Program-made: the position numbers and the translations under genes | Part shown: in pieces, positions 1 to 6,620 of the stretch | How the letters are laid out: every line of letters starts with the position of its first letter | Position numbering within the stretch: position 1 is the first letter of the stretch | Assembly: GCA_003155465.1 (NCBI GenBank) | Contig: PMCR01000448.1 | Location: forward strand, 1 to 15,806 | Direction: 5' to 3' | Length of the DNA: 15,806 bases | Origin: Myxococcales bacterium | Lineage (GTDB): Bacteria; Myxococcota; Polyangia; Fen-1088 | The notes under the pieces: generated by a model | What the model saw: only the letters and a program-made list of their open reading frames with translations | Database searches by the model: none | What the model was told of the DNA's origin: nothing

Positions 1-663
1 CTGGCTGCTGGCAGCGCAATGATCGACAAGGGCACGGACGTCCAGCTTCCATTTGTGGGTTCGGCCCCTGACTTGGGCGCCTATGAGTTCGGAGCTGCCG
101 GGGCGAGCGGCGGCGGGACAGGCGGTGCGACGGGAAGTGGCGGCACGACGAGGACTGCAGGCGCCACAGCAAGCGGTGGAACACCGGGAACCGGCGGGGG
201 ACCGACGTTGGGCGGAACAACAGGAATCAGCGGAAGTTCGAGAAACGGCGGCACGCCGGCAGTTGGTGGAACACCGGGAGTAGGCGGCACCACGGTGACC
301 GGCGGGCGGACGGGAAGCAGTGGAGCGGGCGGCGTGGTTGCTTCTGCGGGTACGGTCGGAACCGGGGGCAGCGTTGTCGCAAGTGGTGGCAATGGCGGGA
401 CCGCAATCGAAACGGGCGGAACCGCTGCCAGCAGCGGCGCAACTGGAACGAACCCAGCCCCATCCGGGGGCACCGCCGCCACCGGCGGAAGTTCGGAAAC
501 CGGTGCGCTCGGCGGCACAACCGGCGAGCCAACCACGACACCAGCCCCGACACAGGAAAGCAGCGGCGGCTGTTCCTGTCACGTCGCCGGGGCCCAGGGC
601 CACCCCGGGGTTGCCCTGCTCGCGCTTCTTGTGTTCGCGTTTCGTCTTCGCAAGAAACGCTAG
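1..663 (+). CDS. C-terminal part of secreted beta-helix protein with Gly/Thr linker and MYXO-CTERM-like anchor (5' truncated by window)
   Basis: The frame is open from base 1 to the TAG at 661-663 (220 codons), so the true start lies outside the window; the ATG at 19 is internal. The first ~30 residues, with the motif APDLGAYEFG, match the end of the choice-of-anchor/right-handed parallel beta-helix proteins common on bacterial surfaces. About 150 residues of Gly/Thr/Ala/Ser-rich low-complexity linker follow, built from loose GGT-type units. The last ~30 residues hold a Cys pair (GGCSCHVAG), a hydrophobic stretch (VALLALLVFAF) and a basic end (RLRKKR). This is the layout of the MYXO-CTERM sorting tail, which myxosortases are thought to process before lipid attachment at the Cys. 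The inferred location is the outer membrane or cell surface. The substrate of the beta-helix cannot be told from this fragment. Confidence 0.8.
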   Translation: MAAGSAMIDKGTDVQLPFVGSAPDLGAYEFGAAGASGGGTGGATGSGGTTRTAGATASGGTPGTGGGPTLGGTTGISGSSRNGGTPAVGGTPGVGGTTVTGGRTGSSGAGGVVASAGTVGTGGSVVASGGNGGTAIETGGTAASSGATGTNPAPSGGTAATGGSSETGALGGTTGEPTTTPAPTQESSGGCSCHVAGAQGHPGVALLALLVFAFRLRKKR

Positions 664-678
664 ATTCCAACCAGCAAA

Positions 679-693
679 GCAATCGACGATTGC
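679..693. promoter_or_regulatory. Perfect 7-1-7 palindrome in the 115-bp gap before the MBL-fold gene
   Basis: GCAATCG-A-CGATTGC is an exact dyad 16 bases after the beta-helix stop and 85 bases before the MBL-fold start. A one-base centre suits a protein-binding operator better than a hairpin. No T-run follows, so a terminator is unlikely. No regulator is assigned. Confidence 0.3.
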
Positions 694-778
694 AGGCATG
701 ACCCAACACCGATCAAGGCGAGCGTCGAGATCTTGGCCAGGGAAACCAAAGTCGCTGTGCCCTTGCGGGTGCTAATCC

Positions 779-1750
779 ATGCCACCTTCAGCCGACCAGG
801 ACTGGCAACGCCGCGTGATCGATCGGGCCAAGGAGTTGGACCATGAGCACCGTGAACGTCTGCGCGGCCTCTGGCGATCGACGGTTGGTCTGACCGTGTC
901 TCTGCGTTTCCTGCGCACGGCCGCCCGACAGCTGGTGACCGCCCCGCGCAGGCCCGAGCCGCGGCAGGTGGGGCACCCTGGCCCCGGCCATATCGCCGTT
1001 ACCTTCGTCGGTCACGCCACGGTCATGCTCACCACGCCTCTCGCGCGGGTGCTGACTGACCCCTATTTCGGCGATTACTTCCTTGGCCTGCGCCGCGCGG
1101 AGGCGGCCTGCCTGCATCCTGCCGATGCGGCCGACGTGAATTTGATCCTCATCTCGCACGCGCACCGGGATCGTCTGGACCTGGCCAGCCTGCGCCGGCT
1201 GCGCGGCCGAGTCGCGGTGCTAGTCCCACCCCGCTGCGCGTCCCTGGTAGATGGTTTGGGCTTCGGCCGCGTGGTCGAGTTGGCGCCGGGCCAGAGCTTC
1301 GAGTACGCCGACGTCGAGGTGACCGCGGTGGCGGCGCGGCACGCGGGAGCGCGCGGGCTTCTCGACCGGGCCTGGCGCGGCGTTTGCGGATACATCGTGC
1401 GCTCGGCCGGCGCCAATGTGTACTTCGCGGGCGGCACCGCCTACTTCTCGGGCTTCGAGGAGATCGGTCGGCGTCTGCACCCGGACGTGGCGCTTCTGCC
1501 TGTGGCCGGGTACGAGCCGCCGGCGCTGCGCGACGCCAACATGTCCCCACTGGACGCCGTGCAGGCCTTCACCGATCTCGGGGCCAAGCTGCTCGTCCCG
1601 GTGGGGCATGGGTCTTTTCCGCTCGGCTACGAGCCGCTCGACGAGCCCCTGCGTTGGCTCAGGCAGATCTGCACCGACCGCGGCATCCTGGGCCAGCTCG
1701 CCGTTCTCGGACATGGCGAAACCTGCCTGGTGCGGTCTGGAGAATCCTGA
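779..1750 (+). CDS. Metallo-beta-lactamase-fold protein (UlaG/NAPE-PLD-like) with degenerate metal site
   Basis: The 323-residue product has the signatures of the UlaG/NAPE-PLD branch of the MBL fold: VTFVGHATVML at about 74-84, LTDPYF at 92-97, SHAHRDRLD at 126-134, ARHAGARGL at 186-194, YFAGGTAYF at 215-223, ANMSPLDAV at 253-261 and VPVGHGSF at 273-280. Related enzymes hydrolyse phosphoesters, lactones or N-acyl phospholipids with two metals held by HxHxDH, a His, a GDT Asp and a late His. Here His127, His129, Asp131 and His188 remain. The second His of HxHxDH is Arg132, the bridging Asp is Gly219, the HxSPEEA-type His is Asn254, and the late HWGTF-type His is Gly276 (a His sits one place on, at 277). 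A normal dinuclear site therefore looks impossible. The ATG at 779 is the first good start, although no clear Shine-Dalgarno is seen. No signal peptide is evident. The fold is confident; catalytic activity is doubtful. Confidence 0.8.
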   Translation: MPPSADQDWQRRVIDRAKELDHEHRERLRGLWRSTVGLTVSLRFLRTAARQLVTAPRRPEPRQVGHPGPGHIAVTFVGHATVMLTTPLARVLTDPYFGDYFLGLRRAEAACLHPADAADVNLILISHAHRDRLDLASLRRLRGRVAVLVPPRCASLVDGLGFGRVVELAPGQSFEYADVEVTAVAARHAGARGLLDRAWRGVCGYIVRSAGANVYFAGGTAYFSGFEEIGRRLHPDVALLPVAGYEPPALRDANMSPLDAVQAFTDLGAKLLVPVGHGSFPLGYEPLDEPLRWLRQICTDRGILGQLAVLGHGETCLVRSGES

Positions 1751-2005
1751 AATGGCTTCCAGGAACGTGGACGAAATCTGAGCAGGTGCGGGTCTTGTGT
1801 CGCGCAACGCCCAAATGCCCACGATGGTACCGACAACGGCGATTCCAACCAGAACGAGGATTGCCTTTGGCTTTATTCTGCGCCGGTGTCGCTGAGTATT
1901 TGGGACTTCAACATGGCTGTCAACTCGACGCAGATCGCCGGTGGAATTCCAGCTCGCTCGGCGTTGGCAACGGTGCGGCTGGCCCGTAGACTGTACGGTT
2001 CCAAC
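1751..2005. other. Intergenic region before helicase, with possible minus-strand gene remnant and helicase promoter
   Basis: This 255-bp stretch holds the helicase promoter at its right end. On the minus strand, about 1755-1870 reads as a basic start (RRIKPK), a long hydrophobic run (AILVLVGIAVVGTIVGIW) and a short polar continuation. That resembles the N-terminus of a membrane-anchored protein. The reading frame then runs into antisense of the MBL-fold gene, and no standard start codon precedes it closely. It is either chance or a gene remnant. Confidence 0.3.
1964..1992 (+). promoter_or_regulatory. Sigma-70-type promoter of the helicase gene
   Basis: TTGGCA at 1964-1969 (5 of 6 to the -35 consensus) and TAGACT at 1987-1992 (4 of 6 to the -10) are separated by exactly 17 bases. 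Transcription should begin near 1999, only about 7 bases before the GTG at 2006. This supports that GTG as the start and predicts a nearly leaderless mRNA. Confidence 0.55.
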
Positions 2006-4354
2006 GTGAGCAACGGAAGTGAGCAGCAGGAAAGCGCGCCCGCGCGCGCGGAGGGACTGGAATCTCCGCCGGTCGAAGTAGCCGAGGAGATCTCGCTGCT
2101 GCGTCTCGTGCTGGGCAAGCTCGATGCGCTACCGGCCCGCGCACGAACCACCGTGGATGACGCCGCCACGCTCATCGAGCTGCGCGACGCCCTGGCCGAG
2201 GCCAAGCCCGAGGATCAAGGCCCCCTGCTGGCGGAGATGCATCGGGTGGAGGCGCTGTCACGCCAGCGCGGCAAGGGCGAAAGCCTGCCCGTCGATCGTC
2301 GATCCCCATATTTCGCCCATCTCCGCCTGCGCGAAGGCGATCGCCGTCGCGATGTGCTCATCGGCCAACGGGGCTTCGTGGAACGCAGTGGCGGCGCGCA
2401 GATCGTCGACTGGCGCAACGCCCCTGTGTCCCGACTCTTCTATCGCTACGACGAGGGCGACTGCTACGAGGAACAACTGGGCGATCGGGTGGTCGAAGGC
2501 GAGGTGGTCGCGCGGCGCACGGTTTCCATCGTGGACGCCGAATTGCGCCGGGTCGCCTGCGCCCGGGGTACCTGGGCACGGGTCGGACAGAGTACCGACT
2601 GGAAAGAGGTGGCGACTCAGCAGATCAGGCTGAGGGTGGGGCTCGACGGCAGCGTAGCGCGGACTGGACACGAACCAGCCGGGGCACCTGTGGCGAAGAT
2701 CGATCGGCGCTCCCCCGCGCGGCTGGGTTTGCAGGCCGACGGAACCCGCCGCGTGGACCGCTTGTTGCCCGCCATCGCTGCGCTGATCGACCCGCGCCAG
2801 TTCGATCTCATCAGCCGACCGAGTTCGGGGTTGATCGTGGTCCAGGGCACGGCTGGCAGTGGCAAGACCACCATTGGCTTGCACCGCATCGCCTACTTGG
2901 CCTTTGCCGATCCGGAACACTTCCGACCCAAGCACATGCTGGTCATCATGTACCAGCGGGCGCTGGCCACCTATGTCTCGCAGGTGCTGCCGTCCCTGGA
3001 CGTGCCAGGCGTCGCCGTGCGGACCTACGCGGCCTGGGCCGAGGCCATGCGCCGGATCACGTTTCCCAGCCTGAACAGCCCTGCGGGCGAGTCGGCGCCG
3101 TCCACCCCGCCGCTCGTGATGCGGGCCAAGTCGCACGGGGCGATGCTCAAGATTCTGGCCGATCGCCAGGCGCAGATGGCGGCCTGGTGTCGGGCTGAGC
3201 TGCAGGCAGCCCTGCACAACCGGCCGGAACTGTCCGAGGCGATCGCCATCTGGGACACGGCGCGGGGCCCGGTCGATGCCCGAGTGACCGCGCTTGCCCG
3301 ATGGGTGAAGGGAGCGCCACTGTCGGTTTCTGGCCGCACGGTACTGGAAACGGTGGGGTCGCGCATTCGGGCGCGCACGCGCGACGTGGTGGGCGAGTGG
3401 GCGTCGCTGCTCACCGACCGCAAGGAGCTCAGCGGGGGCTTCGCCCGACACGCCCCGGGCCTATTCAGTACAGCCCAACTCGACAGCATCCACCGCTGGT
3501 GCGTGGAACGCGAGCGCCTGCGTCTCGCAGCGGCGGCCGGAGAAGATGACGAGGTGTGGGCGCTCGACGAAGAAGACAACGCCCTCCTTCTGCGCATCCA
3601 TCAGCTCCAGCGCGGTCCCTTGGGGAACAACCAGCCCATCGCCTACGACCACCTCATGGTCGACGAGGTACAGGATTTCGCGCCGGTGGAGCTGGCCGTC
3701 TTGCTCGACAGCACCAACCCGCGCCGGTCGATCACACTGGCCGGTGACACCAACCAGTCCATCGTCCCCGAACACGGGTTCTCCAGCTGGACGCAAATGC
3801 TGGCCGACCTGGGCATCGGGCACGATCGGGTGGAGCCCTTGCGCGTGAGCTATCGTTCCACGCGCGAGATTGTCGACTGCGCGCTTGCCGTGCTCGGGGT
3901 TTTGGGCGGCGACGTGCCTCCGGTGACACCACGTCGAGGCTCGCCCGTGCAGGCCTTCGGGTTCGCCTCCGCTGGCGAGTGCAACGATTTTCTCTCGCGG
4001 GCGCTTCGGGATCTGGTGCAACACGAGCCACTCGCCTCGGTGGCGCTGATTGCCCGCCATCCAGAACAGGCGCGCCTGTATTTCGACGCGCTGGCAGCAG
4101 CGGAAATTCCGGGACTGCGCCTGGTGGCCGACCAGGACTTCCCTTTCCGGCCCGGGATCGACGTCACCGACGTGGCTCAGACCAAAGGGCTGGAGTTCGA
4201 CATCGTGATCCTGTTGGAGGTGACCGAAGGCTCGTATCCGGCCACCGATCCCTCTCGCCGCATGCTCCACGTCGCCATGACCCGCGCCGCCCACCAACTC
4301 TGGATTACTTACACGGCGCCGATCTCGCCGCTTGTGCCCGAGTCCGTGCGCTGA
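2006..4354 (+). CDS. HelD-like superfamily 1 helicase / AAA ATPase
   Basis: HelD proteins use ATP to release stalled RNA polymerase. The 782-residue product has a charged helical N-terminus (about 20-100) and then the HelD-type block with VLIGQRGF (117-124) and IVDWRNAPVSRLFYRY (133-148). It carries all core SF1 motifs: Walker A GTAGSGKTT (281-289, Lys287), Walker B MVDEVQD (551-557), LAGDTNQSI (578-586), LRVSYRST (612-619), TKGLEFD (726-732) and HVAMTRA (755-761). The gap between Walker A and B is filled by the usual 1B/2B-type insertion. The length fits HelD (about 700-780). In-frame upstream starts exist at 1886 (GTG) and 1913 (ATG), but both precede the predicted transcription start, so GTG 2006 is preferred. 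The gene ends 10 bases from the convergent PilZ stop. The HelD family is likely; direct RNA polymerase binding is inferred. Confidence 0.85.
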   Translation: MSNGSEQQESAPARAEGLESPPVEVAEEISLLRLVLGKLDALPARARTTVDDAATLIELRDALAEAKPEDQGPLLAEMHRVEALSRQRGKGESLPVDRRSPYFAHLRLREGDRRRDVLIGQRGFVERSGGAQIVDWRNAPVSRLFYRYDEGDCYEEQLGDRVVEGEVVARRTVSIVDAELRRVACARGTWARVGQSTDWKEVATQQIRLRVGLDGSVARTGHEPAGAPVAKIDRRSPARLGLQADGTRRVDRLLPAIAALIDPRQFDLISRPSSGLIVVQGTAGSGKTTIGLHRIAYLAFADPEHFRPKHMLVIMYQRALATYVSQVLPSLDVPGVAVRTYAAWAEAMRRITFPSLNSPAGESAPSTPPLVMRAKSHGAMLKILADRQAQMAAWCRAELQAALHNRPELSEAIAIWDTARGPVDARVTALARWVKGAPLSVSGRTVLETVGSRIRARTRDVVGEWASLLTDRKELSGGFARHAPGLFSTAQLDSIHRWCVERERLRLAAAAGEDDEVWALDEEDNALLLRIHQLQRGPLGNNQPIAYDHLMVDEVQDFAPVELAVLLDSTNPRRSITLAGDTNQSIVPEHGFSSWTQMLADLGIGHDRVEPLRVSYRSTREIVDCALAVLGVLGGDVPPVTPRRGSPVQAFGFASAGECNDFLSRALRDLVQHEPLASVALIARHPEQARLYFDALAAAEIPGLRLVADQDFPFRPGIDVTDVAQTKGLEFDIVILLEVTEGSYPATDPSRRMLHVAMTRAAHQLWITYTAPISPLVPESVR

Positions 4355-4364
4355 CTGGTCGGCG

Positions 4365-4745
4365 TCAACCTTGGAAGAAACGATTGAGCGCCCAGACTTC
4401 GCGGGCGCGCAGACCCTGAAAGCGAATCCCCATGCCGGGAAGCTGCTCCGCACCCCCGGGCTCAAGCCAGCGGACCTCGCCGCCCACCTCGATCGGCTCG
4501 GACTGCGTGGGAATGCGAAAACGGATCTGCAGCCTAGTCTGCAAGGGAAGCGGCGCCGTGGTCTCCACGAACACGCCGCCCAGTGAGATGTTGCGCGTGG
4601 TTGCGACCAGTCGGTCTTCGCCGACAAGGACCTCCACTTCCAGGCGTCGCGCGTATCGGGGATCGGTTCGTCGAAAATGCTCAGACAAGTTATGCCTCGC
4701 TGTCGAGACGGATACAGGATGCAGCGCCCGAAGTGGATTCCGCAT
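4365..4745 (-). CDS. PilZ-domain protein (probable c-di-GMP receptor)
   Basis: PilZ domains bind cyclic di-GMP and change shape to control motility, polysaccharide export or development. From the ATG at 4745 the product has 126 residues. A short N-terminal tail is followed by a single PilZ domain. The ligand-binding RxxxR is intact (Arg30 and Arg34 in DPRYARR), as is the second motif NISLGG at 52-57 (Asn52, Ser54, Gly57), so nucleotide binding is expected. The sequence GMGIRFQGL near the end is typical of small myxobacterial PilZ proteins. The open frame runs further upstream, to 4961, but a good promoter lies at 4813-4841, so any start before about 4806 would be off the mRNA. GGGAG abuts the chosen ATG closely, so a slightly earlier TTG in the same frame is possible. 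No output domain or membrane segment is seen. Confidence 0.82.
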   Translation of the reverse strand: MRNPLRALHPVSVSTARHNLSEHFRRTDPRYARRLEVEVLVGEDRLVATTRNISLGGVFVETTAPLPLQTRLQIRFRIPTQSEPIEVGGEVRWLEPGGAEQLPGMGIRFQGLRAREVWALNRFFQG

Positions 4746-5072
4746 CTCCCGCAACAGACTCAGGCGGGTCAAGCTCGCCCGGGCCCATGCGGGTGCGTCC
4801 CTCGACCACGCCAGTGTAGGTGAGGCGCACAAGTTAATCAATCCGTGGCAGACGTTTCCAAGCGAGGACCCCCGTGCTGTTGCGTCACGACTGTGCTGAG
4901 CGGCGCCGTCCTGGTGTTGGTCAAATGTCCGCATGCGGCAGGAGCAGGCAAACCGCCGCATCCGGGTGAGGCCGGCCGGGGCGCGCCAGTCCGCAAACCT
5001 TTCGCATCGTCCAGACCGGATATCGGCACATGATCGATGAGGCGTCGATTATCGGCTAGAGTCAGGAGCTCG
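4746..5072. other. 327-bp divergent intergenic region between PilZ and lysA
   Basis: It carries the minus-strand PilZ promoter (4813-4841). On the + side, just before lysA, there is a -10-like TAGAGT (5057-5062) without a convincing -35, and AGGAG at 5064-5068. A 62-codon + strand open frame (4845-5033) lies here, but it has no ribosome binding site and no family resemblance. Nothing else is recognisable. Confidence 0.5.
4813..4841 (-). promoter_or_regulatory. Sigma-70-type promoter of the PilZ gene
   Basis: On the minus strand TTGATT (4841-4836) and TACACT (4818-4813) are separated by exactly 17 bases, with 4 of 6 and 4 of 6 matches to consensus. The predicted start is near 4806, giving a leader of about 60 bases to the ATG at 4745. 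Confidence 0.5.
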
Positions 5073-6350
5073 ATGAACCTCGATACCTACCCTTTGAGTC
5101 AGCTCGCGGCGCGCGTGGGCACACCCTTCTTTCTTCTAGACGCGGAAGTTCTGCGCGCGAACCTGCGCCGCCTGCAGGACCTGGCTGCGGGATCGCAAGT
5201 TGTGGCGCGATATGCCATGAAGGCGAATTCTGTCCGGCAAGTGCTGGAGCTGGTGCGCCAGGCGGGTCTGTGGATCGACGCCGTGAGCGGCAACGAAGTG
5301 CTGCGCGCGATGCGCGCTGGTTTTCCCGGTGGGACTGACCCGCCCCGGATCATGCTCACGGCCGACGTATTCCGCGACAACGCGCTGGAGGTGTTGCAGC
5401 AGCATCACATCCTGCCCAACTTGGGATCTCCCGGCATGATCCGGCACCTTGCGGCGCTTGGCTACCGCGGCCCGGTTGCCGTGCGTGCAAACCCGGGTTT
5501 CGGGCATGGCCACGTGCAGGCCTGCGATACCGGCGGCCCTTCTTCCAAGCATGGGGTGTGGCACGAGGACCTCGATGAATTGCGCAAGGCCGCCGCCGCC
5601 GCGGGGCTAGCCATCGTGGCGCTGCACGCGCATGTCGGAACCGGCCCCCAGCCGCGCGAGTTCGACCAGAACATGCGCAAGCTGGTGGACTTCTTCGAGG
5701 CCATCCTGCCCGGATTCCCGGACGCGAACGCGGTGAACTTCGGCGGCGGCATCCCCCACCCCTACCGGCCGAACGAGTCCGCGTACGATCTCTCGTGGTA
5801 CCGGCCGGTGCTGCAGGACGCGGTCGGTCGCTTCGCTCGGGCCACCGGACGCGCCATCCGCGTCGAGATCGAGCCAGGTCGCTACGCGGTGGCGGGCATG
5901 GCCGCTCTGGTGTGCCGGGTCCACGACATCAAGAGCACGCGCACAAATTCCAAGGGCCCTGGCCACCAGTTCGTCATGGTGGACGCGGGGTTCTGCGACC
6001 TGGTTCGGCCAGCCATGTATGGCTCGTACCATCACATCTCGGTGGTGGGGGCGGGCGCTGGTCGAACGCCCGAGCCGCTGATCGTGGCCGGGCCGCTGTG
6101 CGAAAGCGGCGATGTGTTCACGCGCGACGGGAACGAGTCGTTGGTGCCGCGCCTTCTGCCGCGACCCGACCCGGGCGACTTGCTGGTGCTCCACGACGCC
6201 GGTGCCTACGGCTCGGCCATGAGCTCAAACTACGTGTCGCTGGGCCGGGTGCCTCAGGTGCTGTGGGACGCAGGGCGCACCACGCTGGTCGTTCGTCGCG
6301 AAAGCCTGGACGACGTGGTTCGTGCCGAGTGCGAGCAGCCGCTCGACTGA
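5073..6350 (+). CDS. lysA: Diaminopimelate decarboxylase (PLP-dependent, alanine-racemase fold)
   Basis: This enzyme would remove CO2 from meso-diaminopimelate to make L-lysine, the last step of the DAP pathway in the cytoplasm. The 425-residue product has the fold-type III features in order: PLP-binding Lys50 in YAMKANS, an RANPG block at 138-142 with TGGPSSKHG at 153-161, HAHVGTG at 185-191, the phosphate-binding GGG at 224-226, EPGR at 267-270, the catalytic CESGD at 343-347 and DAGAYGSAM at 375-383. CESGD plus GAYG points to DAP decarboxylase rather than ornithine or arginine decarboxylase. GGGIPHPYRP is a slightly unusual form of the usual GGGLG-type loop, so a related substrate is not excluded. 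The ATG at 5073 follows AGGAG at 5064-5068 and matches the family start; the in-frame upstream codon at 5037 is less likely. The fmdB-like gene follows after 47 bases. Confidence 0.82.
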   Translation: MNLDTYPLSQLAARVGTPFFLLDAEVLRANLRRLQDLAAGSQVVARYAMKANSVRQVLELVRQAGLWIDAVSGNEVLRAMRAGFPGGTDPPRIMLTADVFRDNALEVLQQHHILPNLGSPGMIRHLAALGYRGPVAVRANPGFGHGHVQACDTGGPSSKHGVWHEDLDELRKAAAAAGLAIVALHAHVGTGPQPREFDQNMRKLVDFFEAILPGFPDANAVNFGGGIPHPYRPNESAYDLSWYRPVLQDAVGRFARATGRAIRVEIEPGRYAVAGMAALVCRVHDIKSTRTNSKGPGHQFVMVDAGFCDLVRPAMYGSYHHISVVGAGAGRTPEPLIVAGPLCESGDVFTRDGNESLVPRLLPRPDPGDLLVLHDAGAYGSAMSSNYVSLGRVPQVLWDAGRTTLVVRRESLDDVVRAECEQPLD

Positions 6351-6397
6351 CAGACTTCCCCCATCGGCGTGCTACGCTTGCCGTAAAGGAGGACGTC

Positions 6398-6610
6398 GTG
6401 CCGATCTACGAGTACGTGTGCCGCAAGTGTTCCAAGCAATTCGAAGAACTGGTCTTCGGCGCCAGCACGCCCAACTGTCCGGCCTGCCAGTCCGCCGAGG
6501 TGGAGCGCATTCTGTCCGTGGTGGCCATCGGCCGAGGCCAGCCCACGCGCGAGCCCAGCGCCTGCGATTCCTGTCAGGGCCGAGGCCGACCCGGCTGCGG
6601 CATGAACTAG
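6398..6610 (+). CDS. FmdB-family small zinc-ribbon protein
   Basis: The 70-residue product starts with MPIYEYVC, the hallmark of the FmdB/CxxC_CxxC_SSSS family. It has one zinc-ribbon pair, CRKC (Cys8 and Cys11) and CPAC (Cys27 and Cys30), and an extra C-terminal Cys set (CDSC at 56-59, Cys67) in a Gly/Arg-rich tail. FmdB-like proteins are called putative regulators, but their biochemical role is unsettled. The start is GTG, fixed by the family N-terminus and by a strong AAAGGAGG at 6385-6392, five bases away. It lies between lysA and the UbiD gene on the same strand with short gaps (47 and 10 bases), so all three are probably co-transcribed. Confidence 0.88.
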   Translation: MPIYEYVCRKCSKQFEELVFGASTPNCPACQSAEVERILSVVAIGRGQPTREPSACDSCQGRGRPGCGMN

Positions 6611-6620
6611 CGAAGAACGC

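Noticed and set aside
663..1852. 12-base direct repeat GATTCCAACCAG at 663-674 and 1841-1852 flanking the MBL-fold gene, considered as an insertion target duplication
   Set aside because: Several 12-base matches are expected by chance in a window this size, and there is no transposase or terminal inverted repeat.
2258..4627. Long minus-strand open frames (397 and 388 codons) opposite the helicase
   Set aside because: They lie antisense to a gene with all SF1 motifs, show Arg/Gly/His-rich non-protein-like composition, and match no family. High GC produces such shadows.
4845..5033. 62-codon + strand frame just before lysA, considered as a small lipoprotein like LptM/YifL often found next to lysA
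   Set aside because: The hydrophobic stretch ends in VLVKC, with Lys before the Cys, so there is no lipobox. There is no ribosome site and no LptM signature.
5057..5062. TAGAGT as a -10 for a leaderless lysA transcript
   Set aside because: No acceptable -35 exists at 16-19 bases, and AGGAG next to the ATG argues for a normal leader.
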